A DNA stretch of 64,000 bases from JANYGM01 sp043764015 (GTDB lineage Bacteria; Bacteroidota; Bacteroidia; Cytophagales; Thermonemataceae), in NCBI GenBank assembly GCA_043764015.1, contig JAYUKY010000121.1:1-64000 (forward strand), in the 5' to 3' direction. Shown in pieces: positions 57,146 to 64,000 of this stretch. Made by a program: the position numbers and the translations under genes. The notes below the pieces were generated by a model, which saw only the letters and a list, made by a program, of their open reading frames with translations, made no database searches and was not told the DNA's origin. Position 1 is the stretch's first letter, and each line of letters starts with the position of its first letter.

Positions 57146-57150
57146 AAAAA

Positions 57151-57188
57151 TAACTTTACAAAAGTTTCCACCTTTTGGAAAGTTTGTA
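57151..57188. terminator. Hairpin upstream of menF
   Basis: AACTTTACAAAAG pairs with CTTTTGGAAAGTT imperfectly across TTTCCAC. It may end the ATP-grasp transcript. Confidence 0.5.
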
Positions 57189-57211
57189 AATTATTATTTT
57201 TAATATTTATT

Positions 57212-58462
57212 TTGCAAACAAAAGATTTTATACAACAAAATACGCTTAAAATAGCTTTTGAAGCCGCAAAAAAGTCAAATTGTGCGGTGGCAGTTTGGCG
57301 TTTGCCCAATACAGAAAATCAGATTAGTGATAAAAATATTATTGTTGATTTTTCTGCTGAAATCTTACCAAAAAAATTTAGTTTAGAGGATAATTTAGAA
57401 GAAAATAAAGCAGGTTTTGTGGTCAGTCCATTCAAAAACAAAGATTTTGAGCAAACGTATTTTATCAATGCAGACTTTTTTTATAGTGAAAAAGCAAATG
57501 AAACTGCGTTAGAAAACGCATCAGAAATAACAGAAAAAACTTTATTTCAGTCTGAAAAAGAAGAAAATTTCTTTAATAATCTTAATCAAAACCTCCATAA
57601 TTCTTCCCAAAAACACGACAAAAATCCTCCAACACTGACATTAAAGCCTTATAATTCTGAAATTTTTAAAAAACTTGTCAAAAAAGCTATTTTAGCTATC
57701 AAAAATGGTGATTTTCTCAAAGTCATAGCCTCACGACAACAAGAAGTTTTGTTTGAAAATAATAACCAAAATGATACTTTTGATGTGATGCAGGCTTTTG
57801 ATAATCTTTGCAAAAACTATCCTAACGCCTTTATTTCGTTATTTTTTATTCCAAATGTAGGTTCGTGGATGGGCGCAAGTCCTGAAGTTTTGGTAAGCAT
57901 AAATGAAAATAATGTTTTTCACACTATGGCACTTGCAGGAACGCAAGCACATATACAAGGAGAAAGCCTGCAATCAGCAGTATGGGCGCAGAAAGAGATA
58001 GAAGAACAAGCACTTGTAAGCCGTTATATTATCAATTGTTTTAAGAAAATTCGTTTGAGAGAATTTGAAGAAGAAGGTCCAAAAACAGTAGAAGCAGGCA
58101 ATTTATTACATTTACGTACTGATTTTTGGGTAGATATGAAAACGGTTCATTTTCCTCAACTTGCTAGTACAATGCTCCAACTTTTGCACCCAACTTCCGC
58201 TGTTTGTGGTATGCCAAAAGAGCCTGCACTTGCTTTTATTGATGAAAATGAAACACAACAACGAGCTTTTTATTGTGGCTTTTTGGGTACAATAAATCTT
58301 CAAAATCAAACAAATATATTCGTTAACTTGCGTTGTATGGAGATTTTTGATAATAAACTTGTGTTGTATGCAGGTGGTGGCATTACGGCATATTCAGACC
58401 CAGAAAAAGAATGGAACGAAACAGTAATCAAGTGTCAGACTATTTTAAAAGGAATTTTGTGA
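57212..58462 (+). CDS. menF: Isochorismate synthase
   Basis: This chorismate-utilising enzyme feeds menaquinone synthesis. The 416-residue protein has a divergent N-terminus and a conserved chorismate-binding core from about 150. Key patterns are LKVIASRQQEV, FIPNVGSWMGASPEVLVSI, MALAGTQAHI, ALVSRYIINCF, LHPTSAVCGMPKEPALAF and RAFYCGFLGTI. A TTG at 57212 is used as the start (LQTKDFI, read as M); no upstream ATG is in frame within the open region. The window also encodes menE and a thioesterase at 62366 that might act as the DHNA-CoA hydrolase. Confidence 0.88.
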   Translation: MQTKDFIQQNTLKIAFEAAKKSNCAVAVWRLPNTENQISDKNIIVDFSAEILPKKFSLEDNLEENKAGFVVSPFKNKDFEQTYFINADFFYSEKANETALENASEITEKTLFQSEKEENFFNNLNQNLHNSSQKHDKNPPTLTLKPYNSEIFKKLVKKAILAIKNGDFLKVIASRQQEVLFENNNQNDTFDVMQAFDNLCKNYPNAFISLFFIPNVGSWMGASPEVLVSINENNVFHTMALAGTQAHIQGESLQSAVWAQKEIEEQALVSRYIINCFKKIRLREFEEEGPKTVEAGNLLHLRTDFWVDMKTVHFPQLASTMLQLLHPTSAVCGMPKEPALAFIDENETQQRAFYCGFLGTINLQNQTNIFVNLRCMEIFDNKLVLYAGGGITAYSDPEKEWNETVIKCQTILKGIL

Positions 58463-58550
58463 AATTTTATTGCATTATTAAACCTTTTCCAAAAAAAACA
58501 TCAAATACAAGAAATTAAATAGCTCAAAATCAACTAAAATTCTTATCAAA

Positions 58551-59879
58551 ATGAAAAAATATACTTTCTTATTTTCATTTTTATTATTTTTGTTTTCTTA
58601 TCAAAAAACACTAGCACAAACTTACTTTCCAAGCGTGACAGGTACGTGGGAAACGCAAACATTAACCTCTCAAAATTGGTGTCAGGACAAAGTGGACACA
58701 CTTTATAAGTTTTTGGAACGCAAAAACACTAAATCTTTCATCATTTTGAAAGACGGTAAAATTATCTTAGAAAAATATTTTGGTACGTTCACGCAAGATA
58801 GCCTTTGGTATTGGGCTTCCGCAGGAAAAACGCTTGCAAGCACGCTCGTAGGCATTGCAGAGCAAGAAAACCTACTCAATATCAACAATAAAGTAAGTGA
58901 TTATTTGGGCGTTGGTTGGACAACCACCACCTTAGCACAAGAAAACGCTATTACGGTCAAAAACCTACTCTCAATGACAAGTGGGCTAAATCCACGTACT
59001 CCTGGTGATAATGGCTCTTGTTACACGCCAAGTTGTTTTCTTTATCTCTTCCCTGTTAATACACGCTGGCTTTACCATAATTCTGCCTATAAAAGACTTC
59101 AAGCAACTGTCGCTAGCGTGTCTGGAGGCACTTTTCAGCAATATACCAACACGAAAATCAAAACGCCACTCGGAATGTCGTCTGGGACGTGGATAGATGG
59201 CACTTTTTACAGTCGTACTCGTGATATGGCACGTTTTGGGCTGCTAATGCTGAATAGAGGTACTTGGAACAGCACAAATATTGTGAATAGTGCGTATTAT
59301 GATGCAATGACAAATACCTCCCAAACGCTCAATCCTTCTTATGGTTATTTGTGGTGGTTAAATGGAAAAGGCTCTTTTTTGACACCAAGCACTCAAACGC
59401 TTACAAACACCAACCTTATTCCCTCTGCACCTGCGGATTTGGTGGCTGCTTTGGGCAAAAATGATCAAAAAATTTATGTGGTACCAAGTCAAAAGTTAGT
59501 AGTTATTCGTATGGGAAACTCCGCTGATGTGGTTGGAGAGGCTATTACTGCATTTGATAATGATTTGTGGTTGAAAATAAATGACCTTGTTTGCAACCCC
59601 GCAACTGCGTTAGATAATCAAGATAATCAAATTGATAATAGTGAAAATATCAATATTTTCCCAAATCCTACATCTGATTTTATTGAGATTGTGGAGAAAA
59701 CAGAAAATATTAACAAATTTCGTCTGTATGACATTTATGGTAAAGAAATAGTATTGCCAGCAAGTCAAAACATCTCTAAAATAGATATGAAAGCCCTTTC
59801 AGAAGGAATTTATATGCTACAAATTTTTGATAAAAATGGCAAAATGATTGAGAATAGAAAGATTTTCAAGAAAAACTAA
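58551..59879 (+). CDS. Exported serine hydrolase with T9SS sorting domain
   Basis: The 442-residue protein has a signal peptide (MKKYTFLFSFLLFLFSYQ, cleavage near TLAQT). It has a beta-lactamase/serine hydrolase domain with SxxK in WASAGKTLAST (about 92-102) and the YxN-like motif LYHNSAY (about 175). GYLWWLNGKG and a later segment (VVPSQKLVVIRMGNS) close the fold. The C-terminal 75 residues are a type A sorting domain: INIFPNPTSDFIEI, then LYDIYGKEI and GIYMLQIFDKNG, ending in IFKKN. It is therefore exported by the type IX system and anchored or released at the surface. Esterase or peptidase activity is likely but undefined. Confidence 0.9.
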   Translation: MKKYTFLFSFLLFLFSYQKTLAQTYFPSVTGTWETQTLTSQNWCQDKVDTLYKFLERKNTKSFIILKDGKIILEKYFGTFTQDSLWYWASAGKTLASTLVGIAEQENLLNINNKVSDYLGVGWTTTTLAQENAITVKNLLSMTSGLNPRTPGDNGSCYTPSCFLYLFPVNTRWLYHNSAYKRLQATVASVSGGTFQQYTNTKIKTPLGMSSGTWIDGTFYSRTRDMARFGLLMLNRGTWNSTNIVNSAYYDAMTNTSQTLNPSYGYLWWLNGKGSFLTPSTQTLTNTNLIPSAPADLVAALGKNDQKIYVVPSQKLVVIRMGNSADVVGEAITAFDNDLWLKINDLVCNPATALDNQDNQIDNSENINIFPNPTSDFIEIVEKTENINKFRLYDIYGKEIVLPASQNISKIDMKALSEGIYMLQIFDKNGKMIENRKIFKKN

Positions 59880-59905
59880 AAGTATAATGAGATTTTAGAG
59901 AAATT

Positions 59906-59939
59906 AAAAGGAATTTGACAAATCAAATTCCTTTTTTTA
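59906..59939 (+). terminator. Terminator after the serine hydrolase gene
   Basis: AAAGGAATTTG pairs with CAAATTCCTTT around ACAAAT, followed by a T run. Confidence 0.85.
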
Positions 59940-59957
59940 GTTTCCAAACTATTTGCG

Positions 59958-59965
59958 TACTTTTG
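59958..59965 (+). promoter_or_regulatory. -7 promoter element of ispG
   Basis: TACTTTTG matches TAnnTTTG, ending 37 bases before the preferred ATG at 60003. Confidence 0.5.
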
Positions 59966-60002
59966 TGTTTTATAAATGAAACTTAAATCTGGTTATATTT
60001 TT

Positions 60003-62051
60003 ATGATTATTAACGAAAATAATCTGTATTGTCCCTCTTTGACTACCTACAAAAGACGTGAAACCATTGAAGTAAAGATTGGAGATTTGAATATGGGCGC
60101 ACAAAACCCTATCAGAATACAATCAATGACTACTGCAGACACAATGGACACCGCAAAAACGGTAGATGAATGTTTGCGCCTTATACAAGCAGGTTGTGAG
60201 TACATACGCATCACTGCGCCAAGCGTAAAAGAAGCTGAAAATTTACAAAATATTAAGAATGAATTACGCAAATTGGGGCATAAAACGCCACTTATTGCTG
60301 ACATTCATTTTACACCAAATGCGGCAGAACTTGCTGCCAAAATAGTAGAAAAAGTACGTATAAATCCTGGAAATTATGCAGATAGAAAGCGTTTTGAGAT
60401 AATTGATTATACAGAAAGTGCGTATCAAGCAGAATTAGATAAAATTAGAGATAAATTTGTGCCACTTGTCAAAATCTGTAAAGAATATGGTACAGCTATA
60501 CGTATTGGCTCAAATCACGGCTCACTTTCTGATAGAATAATGAACAAATACGGCGACAATCCGCTTGGAATGGTGGAATCTGCGCTGGAGTTTTTGCGTA
60601 TTGCAGAAGATGAGGGCTATTTTAACATTGTTTTATCAATGAAATCTAGCAATCCAAAAGTAATGGTAGAAGCCTACCGTTTGCTTGTTTTGCGCTTAGA
60701 ACAAGAGAAATTAAAGCCTTATCCTTTACATTTGGGCGTTACGGAGGCAGGAGATGGAGAAGATGGGCGCATCAAATCCGCTATTGGAATTGGTACGTTG
60801 CTAGAAGATGGCTTGGGTGATACTGTACGTGTGTCGCTTACGGAAGACCCAGAATTTGAAATTCCTGTGGCGCAAAAACTCGTAAACAGATACAATAAAC
60901 GTCCTGAAAATCAAGGATTTATACCAGAAGTAGAAACTTTACCAATAAATCCTTTTCAATATAAAAGAAGAGAAACATTTTCTGTTTTGAATATTGGTGG
61001 TGGTAATGTGCCTCGTGTGGTAGCTAATTTTTCTGATAAAACAGAAGAAAATCCTTTGAAAATAGAGGATTTGAAGGATATAGGGCATTTTTATTTGCCT
61101 GCAACTGACAAATGGGCTATGACTGATTTGGGAGCTGATTACGTTTATTTGGGTGGTCAACATCCGACTTTTATGCTTCCAAATGGTTTAAAAGGCATTA
61201 TTGATTGGAATAGTTGGTATGGTATGGAAGGAAAAAGAGCTGAATATGGGCTTTTCCCACTACTAAGTGTTTCACAATATTTGGATTGCAAATACATAAA
61301 TAGCGAATTTAATAGGAAATTCAAGTTAATGCCAAAGCTACATTCTCAATTAAACTTCGTTTTTACCACTTTGAGTGATATTTTGGGTACTGATAACGGC
61401 ATTTTTTCAGAAGATTTTAGTAATTTTATCAGACAAGATAAAACAGTTGTTTTGGTGATTTCTACCAAAAATTCTCACGCATTGCCAGAATTAAGGCGTT
61501 TGTGCTTTGAACTTCTGCAAAAAAACCTTCAAAACCCTATTATTGTTTATAGAAATTATAATGAATTAGATGAAGAGCAAATCCAAATAGATGCTTCTGT
61601 TGATACTGGTGGCTTATTAGTTGATGGTTTTGGTGATGGCATAATGCTAAATGTTTTTAGCCATAAAAATACTAAAAAAATGCTTAATAGCCTTTCCTTT
61701 GGCATTTTGCAAGGCACTCGTACACGTATGAGCAAGACAGAATATATTTCTTGCCCAAGTTGTGGGCGTACTTTGTTTGATTTGCAAGAAACAACCGCAA
61801 AAGTACGCCAACGTACAGACCATTTGAAAGGCGTTAAAATAGCTATTATGGGTTGTATTGTCAATGGACCAGGTGAAATGGCAGACGCTGATTATGGTTA
61901 TGTCGGCTCTGGGAAAGGAAAAATTACACTTTATAGAGGACAAAACATTATCAAACGCACCGTTGCGGAAGAAAACGCTGTGGACGAACTCATAAATCTT
62001 ATCAAAGAAGATGGAAAATGGGTTTTAGCCCCTAGCCCCAATGGGGAATAG
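60003..62051 (+). CDS. ispG: 4-Hydroxy-3-methylbut-2-enyl diphosphate synthase (IspG/GcpE)
   Basis: This iron-sulfur enzyme acts in the penultimate step of the MEP isoprenoid pathway. The TIM-barrel begins RRETIEVKIGDLNMGAQNPI and IRIQSMTTADTMDT; a family-specific insert domain (about 265-560) follows, as in the large plant and Bacteroidota forms. The C-terminal cluster domain has CPSC (about 583-586), and GCIVNGPGEMADADYGYVG with the third cysteine (about 618). It has 682 residues from 60003; an ATG at 59976 would leave a leader of only a few bases. HMG-CoA reductase of the alternative pathway is encoded at 8773. Confidence 0.95.
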   Translation: MIINENNLYCPSLTTYKRRETIEVKIGDLNMGAQNPIRIQSMTTADTMDTAKTVDECLRLIQAGCEYIRITAPSVKEAENLQNIKNELRKLGHKTPLIADIHFTPNAAELAAKIVEKVRINPGNYADRKRFEIIDYTESAYQAELDKIRDKFVPLVKICKEYGTAIRIGSNHGSLSDRIMNKYGDNPLGMVESALEFLRIAEDEGYFNIVLSMKSSNPKVMVEAYRLLVLRLEQEKLKPYPLHLGVTEAGDGEDGRIKSAIGIGTLLEDGLGDTVRVSLTEDPEFEIPVAQKLVNRYNKRPENQGFIPEVETLPINPFQYKRRETFSVLNIGGGNVPRVVANFSDKTEENPLKIEDLKDIGHFYLPATDKWAMTDLGADYVYLGGQHPTFMLPNGLKGIIDWNSWYGMEGKRAEYGLFPLLSVSQYLDCKYINSEFNRKFKLMPKLHSQLNFVFTTLSDILGTDNGIFSEDFSNFIRQDKTVVLVISTKNSHALPELRRLCFELLQKNLQNPIIVYRNYNELDEEQIQIDASVDTGGLLVDGFGDGIMLNVFSHKNTKKMLNSLSFGILQGTRTRMSKTEYISCPSCGRTLFDLQETTAKVRQRTDHLKGVKIAIMGCIVNGPGEMADADYGYVGSGKGKITLYRGQNIIKRTVAEENAVDELINLIKEDGKWVLAPSPNGE

Positions 62052-62094
62052 TGCAAAAATATTCATAAAAAATTAACATTAGCCAACAAATCAG

Positions 62095-62280
62095 ATGAGC
62101 AAAATCAAGGAATTTTTCAAAATGGGGGAGTTTTTCAATTATTTTATTAGACTTTTTCAAAAGCCAGATCCCAACAAACCCACAAATTTCAATATTCGTA
62201 CAATGCACGTCATCAATAAAATATCAATTTTGATGTTTCTGATGTGCGTTATTGTAATGATTTTCAGAGCATTCCGTTAA
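62095..62280 (+). CDS. Small conserved membrane protein
   Basis: The 61-residue protein reads MSKIKEFFKMGEFFNYF, then PDPNKPTNFNIRTMHVINKI, and ends in one hydrophobic helix (SILMFLMCVIVMIFRAF). It resembles a short protein conserved in Bacteroidota that I recall as DUF6728. It begins 43 bases after the ispG stop and may be cotranscribed with it. The function is unknown. Confidence 0.7.
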   Translation: MSKIKEFFKMGEFFNYFIRLFQKPDPNKPTNFNIRTMHVINKISILMFLMCVIVMIFRAFR

Positions 62281-62324
62281 AAATGTGTGAAATTTTCTGA
62301 ATTTTTAAGATTGGGGAAATCTAA

Positions 62325-62362
62325 ATACTTCGCACCTCACATTTCACACTTCACACTTCAAA
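62325..62362. repeat. Gene-boundary tract, CACACTTCA type
   Basis: ACTTCGCACCTCACATTTCA then CACTTCACACTTCAAAAAAA leads to the thioesterase ATG at 62366. Confidence 0.75.
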
Positions 62363-62365
62363 AAA

Positions 62366-62809
62366 ATGTTAGATAAAACAACCTTAGTCACACTTGACCA
62401 AATAAACAACCGTCAGCAAAAAACAATGTCGGAGTTTTTGGGTATAGAATTTACAGAAATAGGCGTTAATGAAGCAGGTGAGCATTTCCTTTGCGCCAAA
62501 ATGCCCGTTGATGAGCGTACTATACAACCCGCAGGTATTTTGCACGGTGGCGCATCTGTTGTACTTGCAGAAACGCTTGGAAGTGTAGGCGCAAATTTTG
62601 CGGTAGATAGAGAAAAATATATGTGTGTTGGTCTGGAAATAAACGCCAACCACGTACGTAGTGTACCTTTGGGTAATTGGGTTTATGGCAAAGCCGTTGC
62701 TTTGCATTTAGGAAAAACTACTCAACTTTGGGAAATAAAACTCACCAATGAACAAGGAAAACTTACCTGCGTAAGCCGCTTGACTATTGCAATTTTGGAG
62801 AAAAAGTAA
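62366..62809 (+). CDS. Hotdog-fold thioesterase (PaaI/MenI-like)
   Basis: The 147-residue acyl-CoA thioesterase has the hotdog core PAGILHGGASVVLAETLGSVGA (split here as PAGILHGGASVVLAE and TLGSVGA), with the catalytic glutamate in AETLGS (about 69) and a helix-strand pattern GLEINANHVR. It is similar to PaaI and to 1,4-dihydroxy-2-naphthoyl-CoA thioesterases, which would fit menE and menF, but its distance from them does not prove it. A terminator follows. Confidence 0.88.
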   Translation: MLDKTTLVTLDQINNRQQKTMSEFLGIEFTEIGVNEAGEHFLCAKMPVDERTIQPAGILHGGASVVLAETLGSVGANFAVDREKYMCVGLEINANHVRSVPLGNWVYGKAVALHLGKTTQLWEIKLTNEQGKLTCVSRLTIAILEKK

Positions 62810-62827
62810 TTTGAAATAGAATTTTAT

Positions 62828-62870
62828 AAAAAAGTGTTATTCTGGTTGTCAGAATAGCACTTTTTTATTT
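62828..62870 (+). terminator. Terminator after the thioesterase gene
   Basis: AAAAGTGTTATTCTG pairs with CAGAATAGCACTTTT across GTTGT and ends in a long T run. Confidence 0.85.
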
Positions 62871-62945
62871 TTTTTATTTTTTGTTTTGTTGCTGATTTTG
62901 GCGTTATTTGCTGGAAAGGAAATAAAGAAAATAAATTTTGAAATA

Positions 62946-64000
62946 ATGAAAGAAAATGAACTAAGAAACCTTTTGACAGATTTAATCAGTTTACCAAAAG
63001 AAAACGAGTATGTTGAATTTAAAACGAATAATTACAAACCAGAAAGTATAGGCGAATATTTATCAGCACTCTCCAATAGCGCAAATCTTGTAAAAGAAAA
63101 ATTTGGTTATCTGGTGTTTGGAATAGAAGACGAAACACATAAAGTAGTTGGGACAAATTTTAAAGCCTCCCAAACAAAGATAGGAAATACAGAATTAGAG
63201 GTTTGGCTTTCACTAAGATTAACGCCCAGCATCAGTTTTAATATTTATGAATTCCAATATTTAGACCAAAATATAACCCTGTTTCGTGTCCCAGCCACAC
63301 GAGACCAACCAGTTTTATTTAATAGTACGGCTTACATAAGAATAGGAAGCATACTAAAACCCTTGAAAAATTATCCTGAAAAAGAACGAAAACTATGGCA
63401 AAACCCGTCTTCTGAATTTGAGTTAGAAATAGCAAAAGAAAATATTGTTGCTGCTGATGTAATTGCCTTACTTGATACACAGACTATTTTTGATATATTT
63501 TTAAAAATCCCCGAATCAGTAACATAAGAGGCTAAAATAAACAGATTAGTTAGTGAAAAATTGATTGCTCATAATTTAGGAAACTATGATATTACTAACT
63601 TGGGCGCATTGCTTTTTGCAAAAAATTTAAAAGACTTTAATTTAGAAAAAAAAGCAGTGAGAGTAACAAAATACAAAGGAAAAAGTAAGCTGGATACCGA
63701 AATAGACCAAATAGGACAGTATGGTTATGGCAGTAGTTTTGAAAAACTTATGACATATCTTGATACGTTACTGCCTAGCAATGAAGTAATTGGCATAGCG
63801 TTACGAGAAGAAGTCAAGATGTACCCATCTAAAGCAATACGTGAACTTGTGGCTAATGCTATTATTCACCAAGATTTAAGAGATAAAACTACTTTTCTAT
63901 CCATTGAAATTTATGATAACCGCATAGAAATCAATAATCCAGAACTTCCTCTTATTGACACAAACAGGTTTATTGATGAAAACGGCACAAGAAATGATTT
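62946..64000 (+). pseudogene. AlbA_2/Schlafen-type ATP-binding protein interrupted by an in-frame stop, truncated by the window
   Basis: From the ATG at 62946 (MKENELRNLLTDLI) the frame encodes an AlbA_2-like domain with LPKENEYVEFKTNNY and FGYLVFGIEDETHKVVGTNF, then TAYIRIGS. A TAA at 63525-63527 ends it after IFLKIPESVT, but the same frame continues without another stop to the window end, with RLVSEKLIAHN, LGALLFAKN, EVKMYPSKAIRELVANAIIH (the HATPase-like helix) and NNPELPLIDT. That is the expected C-terminal half. So one nonsense change interrupts an otherwise normal gene of a family common near mobile elements and phage defence. The window cuts the end. Confidence 0.8.

Overview
The window looks like a chromosomal segment of a low-GC member of the Bacteroidota, most likely a gliding cytophagian. 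The evidence is a gliding motility lipoprotein (GldB type), a secreted protein with a C-terminal type IX secretion sorting domain, a short RpoD-type sigma factor of 287 residues, many outer-membrane barrel proteins and SusD-free lipoproteins, menaquinone genes, and a recurrent -7 promoter element TAnnTTTG in front of many genes instead of a classical -10 box. No rRNA, prophage or CRISPR array is visible; one tRNA gene (Cys, GCA) is present.

Layout. 1-3.1 kb: an octamer tandem repeat, tatC, a leucine-rich-repeat protein and a CPBP membrane protease. 3.1-8.5 kb: tRNA-dihydrouridine synthase, a small accessory patch (polyvalent-type kinase, palindrome, truncated SMI1-like gene), kynureninase, class I aldolase, rhomboid protease. 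8.8-15.4 kb: HMG-CoA reductase, barrel protein, PfkB kinase, cytochrome oxidase subunit III, a beta-helix lipoprotein and a small exported protein. 15.5-18 kb: a small minus-strand cluster with MarR and Crp/Fnr regulators. 18-23.4 kb: DegT aminotransferase, coaE, tsf and two tandem acyltransferases. 23.5-30.5 kb: REP-like cluster, a SNF2 helicase, an efflux adaptor and an orphan histidine-kinase-like protein. 30.7-41 kb: two related barrel proteins, methyltransferase, MFS transporter, thiolase, menE, DedA, CoA-binding protein, tcdA, MBL hydrolase. 41-49 kb: rpoD, YicC, hemH, a nuclease-like protein, ftsZ, polysaccharide export lipoprotein and rfbC. 49-64 kb: SH3 lipoprotein, DUF4139 protein, a split DUF4405 gene, tRNA-Cys, radical SAM protein, gldB, a glutaredoxin-DM9 fusion, ATP-grasp protein, menF, a T9SS serine hydrolase, ispG, thioesterase and an interrupted AlbA_2/Schlafen-type ATP-binding protein running off the end.

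The genes are mostly housekeeping and are arranged singly or in pairs with few operons, so the most unusual content is repetitive DNA. At least five families of dispersed palindromic or iterated sequence occur. (1) A roughly 70-100 bp palindromic element is inserted in frame three times inside two conserved genes (SNF2 helicase twice, tcdA once), always in the same reading frame, so that it is translated as a peptide containing TPLLxKEGLx. (2) A 166-167 bp MITE-like element occurs twice, in opposite orientation, each copy flanked by its own perfect 9-bp direct repeat. (3) Degenerate iterated tracts sit directly against start or stop codons of many genes. (4) REP/BIME-like palindromes and (5) TTGCCAC palindromes lie between genes. 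The best candidate for something undescribed is the in-frame protein-coding palindrome family together with the gene-boundary tracts. Other noteworthy points are a histidine kinase whose phospho-accepting histidine is glutamine, markers of both isoprenoid pathways (HMG-CoA reductase and IspG), and two genes broken by single changes.
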